Shown here piece by piece: positions 7,646 to 15,540 of a stretch of 19,996 nt of DNA; the first letter of the stretch is position 1; each line of letters begins with the position of its first letter. The DNA comes from an uncultured Lachnospiraceae bacterium. Lineage in GTDB: Bacteria; Bacillota; Clostridia; Lachnospirales; Lachnospiraceae. The notes below the pieces were generated by a model. That model was not told the DNA's origin and searched no databases. It was given only the letters and a program-made list of their open reading frames with translations. The stretch covers positions 1 to 19,996 of the forward strand of contig CAKRRJ010000043.1 of assembly GCA_934394615.1 (NCBI GenBank), in the 5' to 3' direction. A program made the translations under genes and the position numbers.

Positions 7646-8911
7646 TTACTGTGCTTTCGGTGCTGCGCCACCATCTGCCGGTGCGCCCTGCGGTGCCTGG
7701 CCATCTGCGCCCTGTGCGTCACCCGCTGGTGCCTGGCCATCTGCACCATGACCTTCACCTGCCGGTGCGCCCTTCTGAGCCTGGCCATCGTCTGCCGCGT
7801 TCGCTGCCTCCACATCAGATTTCAGGCGGATGTCCGCGCCCTCATACAGGTTGGAACTCCAGGTGCTGACTACCATATCATCAGCATTCAGACCAGAAAG
7901 GATCTGCGCGTTCTCAGAATCATAAAGACCAACCTCCACGGAAGCCATTTTTGCCTTGCCGTCTTCATATAAGTAGACATAGCCCTTGCCGCCGCTGTAA
8001 TAGATGGCATCCACCGGAACCAGCATTGCGTTCTCGGCCCGCTCGGTTACCAGGCTGATCTTTACGGTACTTCCGATGGCAATCTCATCGCTGCTCTCCA
8101 TATCGCCCTTTACCTTAAACAGGCCGCTGGTTTCATCGACCATGTTGCTGATCTCGGTAATATTTCCGCTGTAGGTCTTGCCGTTTTTGGAAATCTCCAG
8201 TTCATCACCAGTCTTTAAATTCTGCACCATGCGCTGGGTTGCGTAGAAGGTGATGCTGTTCTGGCCCTCGCCTGCAATGACACAAAGCTGTGCCGACTGG
8301 TTCACACGGTCATACACATCCACATCCACGCTCTCCACGCGGCCTGCGATCGGAGCGGTGATGGTGCTGTACTCCACCTGCTTGTCGTACTGAAGCTTTG
8401 CGGATTCATACTGGAGCTGGGCGGATTTCAGATTGTTCTGGTACTGCTCATACTCCTGGTCAGACAGATCGCCGCTGTCGTAAAGGATCTGCATTCTGCT
8501 TAAGTTACTCTGGGCCTGGGACAGATTGACCTGGGCGGAATCCATGTTGTTCCTTGCGGATTCTACCTGCTCGGTGTTGATCTCCATCAGCACCTGGCCC
8601 TGATTTACCATGTCGCCTGCCTTGACATTTACAGCAGTCACATCACCGCCGGCTTTGGCGTACACATATACCACATCGGCTGCCTCTACCGTGCCGGTCA
8701 GGCTGGATGTAACCTCTACATCTCCGGTAGTCGGGTTCTCCGCATTGACCACGGTCACTGTGGATTCCTGCACCATTCCGCCAGGACCTCCCATGCCTCC
8801 GGGGCCTCCCTGACCTCCATTTCCGCCTTTTCCTCCAAGGAAAAATGCTGCGCCCGCAAGAATGATCACTGCCGCGCCTGCTCCTGCCATGATTTTTTTC
8901 TTCTTATCCAT
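7646..8911 (-). CDS. RND efflux adaptor (membrane-fusion protein)
   Basis: 421-aa HlyD/AcrA-type adaptor linking the permease to the outer conduit. Basic N-terminus, one membrane anchor or signal segment (about 8-26, no lipobox Cys), a glycine-rich linker (about 27-46), the lipoyl half-motifs around a helical hairpin of ~65 residues (about 112-180), then beta-barrel and membrane-proximal domains. At the hairpin tip Arg139, Leu143 and Ser150 reproduce the R-x3-L-x6-S motif that AcrA-type adaptors use to dock TolC. The last ~50 residues are low-complexity Ala/Gly/Gln with repeated ADGQAP. ATG 8911 has GAAGGAG upstream; an in-frame extension to 9007 lacks a ribosome site. It lies 105 bp after the membrane-protein gene, with no terminator between. 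Confidence 0.92.
   Translation of the reverse strand: MDKKKKIMAGAGAAVIILAGAAFFLGGKGGNGGQGGPGGMGGPGGMVQESTVTVVNAENPTTGDVEVTSSLTGTVEAADVVYVYAKAGGDVTAVNVKAGDMVNQGQVLMEINTEQVESARNNMDSAQVNLSQAQSNLSRMQILYDSGDLSDQEYEQYQNNLKSAQLQYESAKLQYDKQVEYSTITAPIAGRVESVDVDVYDRVNQSAQLCVIAGEGQNSITFYATQRMVQNLKTGDELEISKNGKTYSGNITEISNMVDETSGLFKVKGDMESSDEIAIGSTVKISLVTERAENAMLVPVDAIYYSGGKGYVYLYEDGKAKMASVEVGLYDSENAQILSGLNADDMVVSTWSSNLYEGADIRLKSDVEAANAADDGQAQKGAPAGEGHGADGQAPAGDAQGADGQAPQGAPADGGAAPKAQ
7692..7747 (-). repeat. Short tandem repeat in the adaptor C-terminus
   Basis: Two copies of a 20-bp unit starting GGTGCCTGGCCATCTGC lie 36 bp apart (7692-7711 and 7728-7747) and differ at one base. A decayed third copy lies near 7777-7793. 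They encode the repeated ADGQAP peptides of the disordered tail, so length could vary between strains by slippage. Confidence 0.7.
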
Positions 8912-9016
8912 GATGCACTCCTTCACCCTTCTATTTTCTGAAACACATATTATGTTGCTTTTCACTTTTTGCGGACCGGCATCCGGCTGCTGTCTCACAG
9001 CCTGCACATCCGCCCG

Positions 9017-9439
9017 TTACATCCGGCTGCCCCGCAGGATCACAACCAGTACGATCACTCCTGCCACCAGAAAGGTCCATCCGGCAATATAAACCAGATG
9101 CAGGTTTCCGGTGATGCGCGCCGTACCGATTCCTGTCCCCTCCAGAAAGGAGGCCGCCGCCAGGATCCATACTCCGGGATGATACAGCAGGTTAAAGGTC
9201 TTAAAAAACTCGGACCACTCTGCCTCCGGCCGGAACCAGAACATCCCGGCCGACATGCCAAGACCTCCTACGGCCAGATAACACAATGCACTGAGCACGC
9301 CTTTCACCGGGAAGGTACGGACCAGCATCCCGCCTGCTCCCAGAAGCAAAAGCAGTACCAGGCAGATGCCTGCGTATCCGAATACTTCTTTTTTTAATAT
9401 TCCGTGATCCGGCGGTCTTCCCGAAGATTTCTGGTTCAT
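9017..9439 (-). CDS. Four-helix membrane protein of unknown function
   Basis: 140-aa hydrophobic protein that I do not recognise. Four membrane segments are visible: about residues 21-40 (GYAGICLVLLLLLGAGG), 47-67, 85-103 (with YHPGVWILAAASFLEG) and 115-136. An acidic-aromatic loop, FRPEAEWSEFFKTF, lies between helices 2 and 3. The N-terminus is short and polar. ATG 9439 is chosen for AAAGGAG 6 nt upstream; the longer frame to 9520 crosses the likely promoter. It is the first gene of the pump operon and faces the two-component system across the shared promoter region. It may be a pump accessory or an envelope-stress protein; this is a guess from position only. Confidence 0.75.
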   Translation of the reverse strand: MNQKSSGRPPDHGILKKEVFGYAGICLVLLLLLGAGGMLVRTFPVKGVLSALCYLAVGGLGMSAGMFWFRPEAEWSEFFKTFNLLYHPGVWILAAASFLEGTGIGTARITGNLHLVYIAGWTFLVAGVIVLVVILRGSRM

Positions 9440-9477
9440 AAGGCACTCCTTTCTGCACACGTTCTGACATGGTAGAA

Positions 9478-9565
9478 ATCTTAAAAAACAAATGTGAGAA
9501 AAGTGTGAGAAAATCCGCATAATTTTGTGAGGAAAGTTTCAGAAGTACTGGAAAGATGTTATAAT
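9478..9565. promoter_or_regulatory. Divergent promoters for the efflux operon and the two-component system
   Basis: Rightward: TATAAT at 9560-9565 with TG one base upstream (an extended -10) and no good -35, start near 9572. Leftward: TAAGAT at 9478-9483 on the minus strand, also with no proper -35, start near 9471. Weak -35 boxes on both sides suggest activator dependence. The 11-bp-phased repeats at 9493-9535 fill the gap and lie where an OmpR-type activator would touch RNA polymerase at either promoter. Confidence 0.6.
9493..9535 (+). repeat. Direct repeats on an 11-bp phase, likely response-regulator boxes
   Basis: TGTGAGAAAA occurs at 9493-9502 and 9504-9513 (start-to-start 11 bp), and TGTGAGGAAA at 9526-9535 (22 bp later, exactly two steps). 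The slot at 9515 is degenerate. Tandem half-sites spaced one helical turn apart are the usual layout for OmpR/PhoB-family regulators, and the gene for such a regulator starts 133 bp downstream. Binding is inferred. Confidence 0.65.
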
Positions 9566-9667
9566 CGAGAAAAGAAACAGCAGAAAAAACAGGGCACAGC
9601 AACGCCTGTTCCGACATGCAGACAACACGCCGGGCAGACCTTGTGCCAGAAGACAGGAGGAATATCC

Positions 9668-10354
9668 ATGCCGCACATCCTCATCACCGATGATGACATG
9701 CATCTGCGCCGCCTGGTGCGCACCTATGCGGAACTGGAAGGCTACGAATGCGCCGAGGCCGGAGACGGAGCCGCCGCAGTCACCGCTTTAAAACAAAGCA
9801 TCTTTGACCTGGTGCTTCTGGATGTTATGATGCCTGGCCCGGACGGCTTTGAGACGCTGGAGGCCATCCGCAAATTCAGCCAGGTTCCCGTCATCATGCT
9901 GACGGCGCGCAATGAAGAGTACGATAAATTGAACGGCTTCCAGCTGGGAGTCGATGACTACGTTGCCAAGCCCTTCAGCCCGAAAGAACTGATGGCCCGA
10001 ATCGGAGCCGTGCTGCGCCGCACCCAGGCCCGCACACCGGCATCGGTCACCAACGAACTGACCTTCGGCGGTCTTTCCATCTTCCCGGATTCCCGGATTG
10101 TCACACTGGATGGAAAGAAGGGCACCCTGCCGCCCAAGGAATTTGACCTGCTGTATAAGCTGGCCCAGAACGAGCACATTGTTTTAAGCCGCGACAAGCT
10201 TCTGGAAACCGTATGGGGCTATCAGTACTGCGGAGATGCCCGCACCGTGGACACACACATCAAATCCCTGCGGGAACACATTGGGCCTTACCGGAAGCTG
10301 ATCCAGACCGTATGGGGAGTGGGGTATAAATTTGAAGAACCAGATGAAAACTAG
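9668..10354 (+). CDS. OmpR-family response regulator
   Basis: 228-aa transcription factor of a two-component system. The receiver domain (about 1-118) has the acidic pocket TDDD at 7-10, phosphoacceptor Asp52 in LLDVMMPGPDG, Thr79 and Lys101 in KPF. The winged-helix DNA-binding domain (about 130-225) shows LPPKEFDLLYKL, the recognition region ARTVDTHIKSLRE and the wing WGVGYKF. ATG 9668 is chosen for AGGAGG 7 nt upstream and because it begins exactly at the receiver; the frame is open back to 9527, inside the promoter. The sensor kinase overlaps its end by 11 bp. It probably binds the repeats at 9493-9535 and so controls itself and the divergent pump operon. Confidence 0.95.
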   Translation: MPHILITDDDMHLRRLVRTYAELEGYECAEAGDGAAAVTALKQSIFDLVLLDVMMPGPDGFETLEAIRKFSQVPVIMLTARNEEYDKLNGFQLGVDDYVAKPFSPKELMARIGAVLRRTQARTPASVTNELTFGGLSIFPDSRIVTLDGKKGTLPPKEFDLLYKLAQNEHIVLSRDKLLETVWGYQYCGDARTVDTHIKSLREHIGPYRKLIQTVWGVGYKFEEPDEN

Positions 10355-11798
10355 ACTATCCGCCCTGAGAAACCGGATGGTATTCCGGCTCTGGGCCTTT
10401 ATGATGATCCCGGTCATGTTCGGGATCTGCTTTATGTGGGTGGTACAGATTTTCCTGTTCGAGCAGAACTACGCCAACGCTTCCGTCAATGAAGCGCTGG
10501 ACCATCTCTCTCCCGTTATGGAAGATCTGCGAACCCGCGATATCGCAAACGATGAACGCCTGCTGTCTTTTGTCAGCCACATCAGCGGCGAACTGCTTCT
10601 GGTCTCAGAGGACGGGGAACTGATCAAAATGTATTCCTCCGGTCATCTGGTCCAGCCACAGGAGTGGGAACTGGAATTTGATTCCCCGGAAATGATCCGG
10701 GAAAGAACAGATTTTGACCAGCTGCTGGAGGGGCATCCCTACCAGCACATTGAGCGCTTCCATGGACAGATCATCGGATATGAATTGGCCTTCCCGGTCA
10801 CCTACAACGGCGAATGCGATTACCTGATCCTGCGAAACGCCCTCATGACCCGGACCGTGTTAAACTTAAACCGGTCACAGCTCATTGTGTTAAGTATTCT
10901 CTTAACCGGCATTGCCTCCGCGCTCGCCGCGGTCCTCTCCAAACAGTTCACGAAACCGATTTTCCAGATCAAGGAATCGGTAGACAAGCTGACTCAGAAT
11001 GACTTTTCCATCAGTCCGGACCTGGAGCGCCAGGATGAACTGGGCCAGCTCTCCCACTCGGTCGGCAAACTGCGCCAGGCGCTGCAGCGGCTGGATGTCC
11101 TGCGCCGGGAGGTCATTGCCAACGTCTCCCATGAGCTGCGCTCCCCGTTAGCCCTCATCACTGGCTATGCGGAGATGGTGCGGGACATTACCTGGAAAGA
11201 TGAGGAAATGCGAAATGAAAACTTAAACCTCATCATCAGCGAATCCAACCGTATGAGCGAGATGGTAAATGACATTCTCGACTACTCTCAGTTTTCTGCA
11301 GGCTACAGCAAGCTGAAAAAAGACTGGTATGACCTGCGTGATATTGTAAATGCAGAGCTGACCCGCTGCCGCCAGGCCGCCGCCGAACACGGCATCACGC
11401 TGACGCTGCAGATTGCAGATGCACCGGTGCCAGACGCAAACAGCCAGGTTGCAGACCAGATGCAGTTCCAGGTAGATGACCTGAAAATGAGCCAGGTCAT
11501 GCGAAACCTGTTAAACAACGCCATCAACCACACACCGGAAAACCAGCAGATTTTCATCCGCCTGACTCCAAAAGAAAATAACTGCCTCGTCGAAGTCGCA
11601 AACCCCGGCGATCCCATCCCGGAGGAGGACCGCGAAATCATCTGGGAGCGCTACCAGCGCAGCCAGCACCAGAGCGGCCGCCGCCTCGGCACCGGAATCG
11701 GACTCTCCATTGTCAGTACCATCTTAAAAGCGCATGACATGCCTTACGGTGTGGACTGTAAGGACGGATACAATATTTTCTGGTTTTTATGCCGGTAA
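10344..11798 (+). CDS. Membrane sensor histidine kinase
   Basis: 484-aa sensor partner of the adjacent regulator. TM1 about 15-40, an extracytoplasmic sensing domain of ~135 residues (about 42-176), TM2 about 178-200, HAMP (about 200-250), HisKA with phospho-accepting His263 in NVSHELRSPLAL, and a HATPase domain with the N box RNLLNNAINHT, G1 (ANPGDPIP) and G2 (GTGIGLSIV). The F-box region reads EIIWERYQRS. The ATG at 10344 overlaps the regulator stop and has only a weak GAAG upstream, consistent with translational coupling; an in-frame TTG at 10332 is less likely. A terminator follows 12 nt after the stop. The ligand is not readable; given the pump next door, an envelope-active compound is a reasonable guess. 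Confidence 0.95.
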   Translation: MKTRLSALRNRMVFRLWAFMMIPVMFGICFMWVVQIFLFEQNYANASVNEALDHLSPVMEDLRTRDIANDERLLSFVSHISGELLLVSEDGELIKMYSSGHLVQPQEWELEFDSPEMIRERTDFDQLLEGHPYQHIERFHGQIIGYELAFPVTYNGECDYLILRNALMTRTVLNLNRSQLIVLSILLTGIASALAAVLSKQFTKPIFQIKESVDKLTQNDFSISPDLERQDELGQLSHSVGKLRQALQRLDVLRREVIANVSHELRSPLALITGYAEMVRDITWKDEEMRNENLNLIISESNRMSEMVNDILDYSQFSAGYSKLKKDWYDLRDIVNAELTRCRQAAAEHGITLTLQIADAPVPDANSQVADQMQFQVDDLKMSQVMRNLLNNAINHTPENQQIFIRLTPKENNCLVEVANPGDPIPEEDREIIWERYQRSQHQSGRRLGTGIGLSIVSTILKAHDMPYGVDCKDGYNIFWFLCR

Positions 11799-11809
11799 AA
11801 AAGCACATG

Positions 11810-11850
11810 AAAATGCCCTGGAGCCTATCCATCCGCTCCAGGGCATTTTT
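11810..11850 (+). terminator. Strong, possibly bidirectional intrinsic terminator
   Basis: AAAATGCCCTGGAGC pairs perfectly over 15 bp with GCTCCAGGGCATTTT around a 10-nt loop, ending in TTTTT. The left-arm A run gives a TTTT tract on the minus strand too. It lies between the convergent ends of the kinase gene (plus) and the hydrolase gene (minus) and can serve both. Confidence 0.92.
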
Positions 11851-11869
11851 ATTCTGAAATCCTCAATAT

Positions 11870-12793
11870 TTATTTCTCGTACCGCGCCATGATCTCTTTC
11901 ATGAACTGGTCTGCCGCATCGACTGCCTCCGGGGTCCAGAACTCAGATCCGCCGTGGTCTGCGCCGTCTACCAGATAAAGTTTTGCCTCTTTTCCGCATT
12001 CCTTTAACTTCTTATATAAACGCACGCTCTGATACGGGCTGACGCTGCGGTCTTTGGTGCCATGCATGATGAACATCGGCGGAAGTTTCGTCTCCGGGCG
12101 GATGTAGGTAACAGCCGTTGCCTTTGCCGCAAGCTCCGGATGCTCTCTTAAGTTTGCGCCGACTTCCATGCCCTCCGGGCTGGTCTCCAGATGATGCTCC
12201 ATGGTATCCGGATAATCATCCATCTCGCTCATGCTGACTGCGCCGTAGTAGTCCAGGATTCCCATAACATCAGCAGATACGCCCGGGTAAACGGAAGCAT
12301 CCAGCCACGGCTCCTGATCTGCCAGTGCCGCAAACACTGCGGTATGTCCGCCTGAGGAACATCCGCCCAGGAAGAAGTTCTTTCCATCCAGATGATAGTC
12401 TGCCGCATGCAGGCGCATGAAGCGGACTGCATTTCGCGCATCCTGGATCGGTGCCGGAAAATGCGCAATTCCGGAATGGCGGTACTGTACCACGGCAACC
12501 ACATAGCCGCGGGCAGCCAGTCTCGCATAATGCGGGCAGCTCTTATACACATCCTGCTCTCTCCATGCAGATCCCTGCACAAAGACAAAACACGGATGCA
12601 GCTTCTCCGGCTCATTTCTGGTGTACGGCTCCAGGATCTGAAGCACCAGCTTATGGCCATCTACTTCCGCATATGGGATGTCATGCCAGTGGTAAACGCC
12701 TGGCTCATCTCCGGTGGTCGGGATATGCACTGCTCCCTCCACCTCTTCGGTCAGTCCCGGATATTCCTCATAAGTCCATGGTTTTACTTCCAT
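11870..12793 (-). CDS. Alpha/beta-hydrolase, carboxylesterase-like
   Basis: 307-aa cytoplasmic hydrolase with no signal peptide, resembling the BD-FAE/acetyl-esterase and kynurenine-formamidase-like group. The nucleophile elbow is GGCSSGGH with Ser146; the acid is probably Asp248 in HGTKDRS and the base His280 in GADHGG. A typical oxyanion HGG is replaced by VQGSAWRE (about 72-79). RYFP-like segments (YRHSGIAHFPAPIQDARNAV) match the family. ATG with AAGGAGG 8 nt upstream. It is the last gene of the redox operon, 87 bp behind the ferredoxin gene; a hairpin but no T tract lies between, so read-through is likely. It could remove an ester or amide from the operon's substrate. Precise substrate unknown. 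Confidence 0.85.
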   Translation of the reverse strand: MEVKPWTYEEYPGLTEEVEGAVHIPTTGDEPGVYHWHDIPYAEVDGHKLVLQILEPYTRNEPEKLHPCFVFVQGSAWREQDVYKSCPHYARLAARGYVVAVVQYRHSGIAHFPAPIQDARNAVRFMRLHAADYHLDGKNFFLGGCSSGGHTAVFAALADQEPWLDASVYPGVSADVMGILDYYGAVSMSEMDDYPDTMEHHLETSPEGMEVGANLREHPELAAKATAVTYIRPETKLPPMFIMHGTKDRSVSPYQSVRLYKKLKECGKEAKLYLVDGADHGGSEFWTPEAVDAADQFMKEIMARYEK

Positions 12794-12833
12794 TGTTATG
12801 TCCTCCTTATTCTGTGTTATTTACGCTGCATTC

Positions 12834-12860
12834 GTAACTGTTCCGTTTCCTCACAGTTAC
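12834..12860 (-). repeat. 8-bp inverted repeat between ferredoxin and hydrolase genes
   Basis: GTAACTGT (12834-12841) and ACAGTTAC (12853-12860) form a perfect stem with an 11-nt loop. No T tract follows on either strand, so it is not a typical terminator. It may be an mRNA-stability hairpin or a protein site. Confidence 0.5.
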
Positions 12861-12880
12861 CTGCGTTCCTGCTCCAGGCT

Positions 12881-13408
12881 TTATACCTGGGATTTGAGCA
12901 TACCCATACTCGTCATTCTCAGGGAATGCTCTCTCGGAATCTGCTCTTCCTCCGGTGCCTCGGTGTCAACCAGTTTCAGCGCCCCGAACGGGCACGCCTT
13001 CACACAGGCCGGAAGCATTCCGTTGTGCACCCGCACATAACAGCCGTCACATTTGATCATCTTTCCATTCTCGCCAAACGAAGGAATGCCGTACGGACAC
13101 GCCATGGCGCAGCTGTGGCAGCCAATGCAGTTTTTGGTATCGTAAACAGTAAAGTTCGTCTCCGGATCCTTTCGTAAGCAGGCACTCGGACAGCCCGTAA
13201 TACAGGGCGCGTCTGAACAATGCATGCAGGCCAGAGACAGGCGGTGATAACTCACCTGGTCCTTTTTGTCCAGCTCCAGGTCAAACACATTCCGGTACGG
13301 ACGCTGGCCTTCCTTTACCTCAAAGTCATTCTGATCCATGCAGGCAACTGCGCAGGCACCGCACGCCACGCACTTGCTCATATCCAGATCGATCGCGTAT
13401 TTTTTCAT
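12881..13408 (-). CDS. Four-cluster [4Fe-4S] ferredoxin subunit
   Basis: 175-aa electron-transfer subunit of the DmsB/NrfC/HybA type. Cysteines fall in four quartets: 13/16/19/23, 61/64/69/73, 94/97/100/104 and 120/123/135/139, enough for four [4Fe-4S] clusters exchanged between halves as in the family. There is no Tat signal and no membrane anchor, so the complex is cytoplasmic. The ATG overlaps the stop of the molybdopterin enzyme gene (ATGA), indicating coupled translation. It probably relays electrons between the FAD protein and the Mo/W enzyme. The C-terminal ~30 residues are variable. Confidence 0.93.
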   Translation of the reverse strand: MKKYAIDLDMSKCVACGACAVACMDQNDFEVKEGQRPYRNVFDLELDKKDQVSYHRLSLACMHCSDAPCITGCPSACLRKDPETNFTVYDTKNCIGCHSCAMACPYGIPSFGENGKMIKCDGCYVRVHNGMLPACVKACPFGALKLVDTEAPEEEQIPREHSLRMTSMGMLKSQV

Positions 13409-15540
13409 GCCTGCACCTTCTTTCTCATACCGCAGCGGGTAGCATTGTATGCCGGGAATCCGGAGTACGGATCCACATGGGTTCCGGACATCAGGGAGTT
13501 GACATCTGCCTCAGAATAACCGTGATAGAAAAATACTACCGACTTCGGCACCTTGTGTGTCGGTTTTGCCTTCACGCAGATGCATCCGCGCTCGGTAAAG
13601 AGTTCCAGATCATCGCCTTCCTTTACACCCAGTTCTGCCGCATCCTCCACCGACAGTTCCGCCGTCGGGTCCGGGCGCAGGCTCCGCGCCCATTTTACCT
13701 TGTGCAGGCGGGAATGGATCGCGTTCGGGATACGTCCGCCGGAACATAAGCGGTACGGGTAAAGTTCCGGATCCGCGTCATCAAGCGGCTCACGGTAAGT
13801 CGGAAGCGGATCCAGATGCCACTCCGGGTGCAACGCGATCAGTTCGGAATAGAGCTCAAACTTTCCGGTCGGGGTATTCAGCCCCTTCTCCAGGCGTTCG
13901 CCCGGCGCTGCCTTCGGAACATTCGGGATCTTAACCGGCAGCTCGCTTGCCTTTAACTCCTCCACCGTAATGTCCAGATCCTGCAGCATATATTCCAGAT
14001 TCTTCTCGTAACCAGCCTCAAGCTCGGCATCGCCAAGCTGCAGCTCTTTTGCCAGGTCGCAGATGATCTCGGCATCGGACTTGCTCTCGCCTACGCGGTT
14101 GATGGCCGGCCGGGTGTACCATGCGTAGCAGCCCGGATAGGTTTCCAGCTCCCCACGCTCATAGGAGGTACAGACCGGAAGCACAATATCCGCCAGCATC
14201 GCGGTATCGGTCATAAACAGATCCGTATCCACAAAGAAATCCAGGTTCAGAAGTGCCTCGCGCACATATTTGTCGTTCGGCAGCATGCGGTAGTTCATGC
14301 CCATGGCAAACAGCGCTTTCACCGGATACGGTGTTCCTTCCATGATCTGCCTTGCCAGGTCTACACACTGCATCTCCCGCTCGGTATAATACCACAGTGG
14401 GAATTTTTCCGCACCGACCGGAAGCTTCGCGTCTTTCGGAATAATCTCCTCCGAGAACTCCTCATCGCGCGTCACAAACCCTGCCATCTGGTGGGTAAAG
14501 CTGTGATGTCCCGGCATCTGGCCGCCCGCACGGTCGAAGTTTCCGGTCAGCGCGGACAGCGCCATAATGGCGCGGTAGTTCTGAAGCCCGTTCCGGTGAT
14601 GCGGGATCGGCGCACTGTTTTCGTTGATGCACATGGAATGGCTCTCATGGATCATGCGGCACGCTTCCAGCACTTTCTCATACGGAACACCAGTCAGCGC
14701 CTCAATGTTTGTGCTGTTAAACTGCTTTACATATTCCTTATATTCCGCAAATCCGTGAACGTATTTGTCGATATATTCCTGATCGATCCATTCATTCTCA
14801 ATTAAAATGTTTCCCATACAGAGTGCCAGCGCGCCATCGGTGCCCGGATACGGACGCAGATAGAGATCACAGAGGCGTTCCACCGCAGGGGTGATCTTCG
14901 GATCGATGATGATGACCTTCATGCCTGCCGCACGGCGCTTTTCCATGGCAGCAGCTTTGGAATGACCGGAAAAATAAGGGTTTAACGCAAAACCCAGATA
15001 CAGATCCGCATGTGCCATGTCCGGCCTTGCCAGCTGGCCTGCCGCGATCTTCCACGCCATCCAGCCTGCCGTCATGCAGGTACTGGACTCTGTTCCATAG
15101 TTCATGGTTCCAAAGGAGTGTGCCAGACGGCGCAGCCACGGGCGGTACCATTTGTTGTATCCCCCGAAAAATGCCACGGCATCGGCGCCGTACTCTGCCT
15201 TGATGCCGTTTAAGCGGGAAGCAATCTCATGGTACGCCTCCTCCCAGGTGATCGGCTCAAACTTTCCCTCGCCGCGCTCTCCGGTACGCCGAAGCGGAGT
15301 GAGGATGCGGTCCTCCCGGTACGCGAACTGACGGCCGGAGAGACCTTTGACACACAGACGGCCCCTGCTTGCCGGATGCTCATCCATGCCTTCCAGCTTT
15401 ATCATCTTTCCATCTTTTACATAGGCATTCACGCCGCAGTTGTTTGCCGGACTGCAGATGGCGCAGACCGTATGGCAGACTTTGATCCCGGTCTCCGGAC
15501 ATGGGATCTTCGCCTTGATCAAAGCTTCTAAACTATCCAT
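13405..15540 (-). CDS. Molybdopterin (bis-PGD, Mo or W) oxidoreductase catalytic subunit
   Basis: 711-aa member of the DMSO reductase superfamily. The N-terminal Fe-S motif is VCAICSPANNCGV with Cys26, 29, 35 and Cys63 (GRLCVKG), plus Cys22 nearby. The spacing C-x2-C-x5-C is wider than the common C-x2-C-x3-C. The metal-ligand region NYGTESSTCMTAGW offers Cys155 as the likely Mo/W ligand. Further cofactor motifs are ALNPYFSGH, VIIIDPKITP, HHRNGLQNYRAIMALSALTGNFDRAGGQ and a C-terminal dinucleotide-binding domain. There is no Tat signal, so it is intracellular. ATG 15540 is preferred (GGAGAG upstream), overlapping the FAD gene by 8 bp; an ATG at 15564 is less likely. Relatives include thiosulfate/polysulfide reductases, acetylene hydratase, transhydroxylase and gut catechol dehydroxylases. 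Substrate cannot be assigned. Confidence 0.93.
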   Translation of the reverse strand: MDSLEALIKAKIPCPETGIKVCHTVCAICSPANNCGVNAYVKDGKMIKLEGMDEHPASRGRLCVKGLSGRQFAYREDRILTPLRRTGERGEGKFEPITWEEAYHEIASRLNGIKAEYGADAVAFFGGYNKWYRPWLRRLAHSFGTMNYGTESSTCMTAGWMAWKIAAGQLARPDMAHADLYLGFALNPYFSGHSKAAAMEKRRAAGMKVIIIDPKITPAVERLCDLYLRPYPGTDGALALCMGNILIENEWIDQEYIDKYVHGFAEYKEYVKQFNSTNIEALTGVPYEKVLEACRMIHESHSMCINENSAPIPHHRNGLQNYRAIMALSALTGNFDRAGGQMPGHHSFTHQMAGFVTRDEEFSEEIIPKDAKLPVGAEKFPLWYYTEREMQCVDLARQIMEGTPYPVKALFAMGMNYRMLPNDKYVREALLNLDFFVDTDLFMTDTAMLADIVLPVCTSYERGELETYPGCYAWYTRPAINRVGESKSDAEIICDLAKELQLGDAELEAGYEKNLEYMLQDLDITVEELKASELPVKIPNVPKAAPGERLEKGLNTPTGKFELYSELIALHPEWHLDPLPTYREPLDDADPELYPYRLCSGGRIPNAIHSRLHKVKWARSLRPDPTAELSVEDAAELGVKEGDDLELFTERGCICVKAKPTHKVPKSVVFFYHGYSEADVNSLMSGTHVDPYSGFPAYNATRCGMRKKVQA

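Noticed and set aside
7692..7747. CRISPR-like repeat
   Set aside because: Only two or three decayed copies lie inside a coding frame, with no unique spacers of constant length; it is a protein-coding tandem repeat.
9527..9667. Upstream extension of the response regulator to 9527
   Set aside because: It covers the extended -10 promoter and the ribosome site; the receiver domain begins exactly at the ATG at 9668.
12392..13177. 261-codon plus-strand open frame across the hydrolase and ferredoxin genes
   Set aside because: It spans two real genes and their intergenic hairpin on the other strand, and the translation shows no family features.
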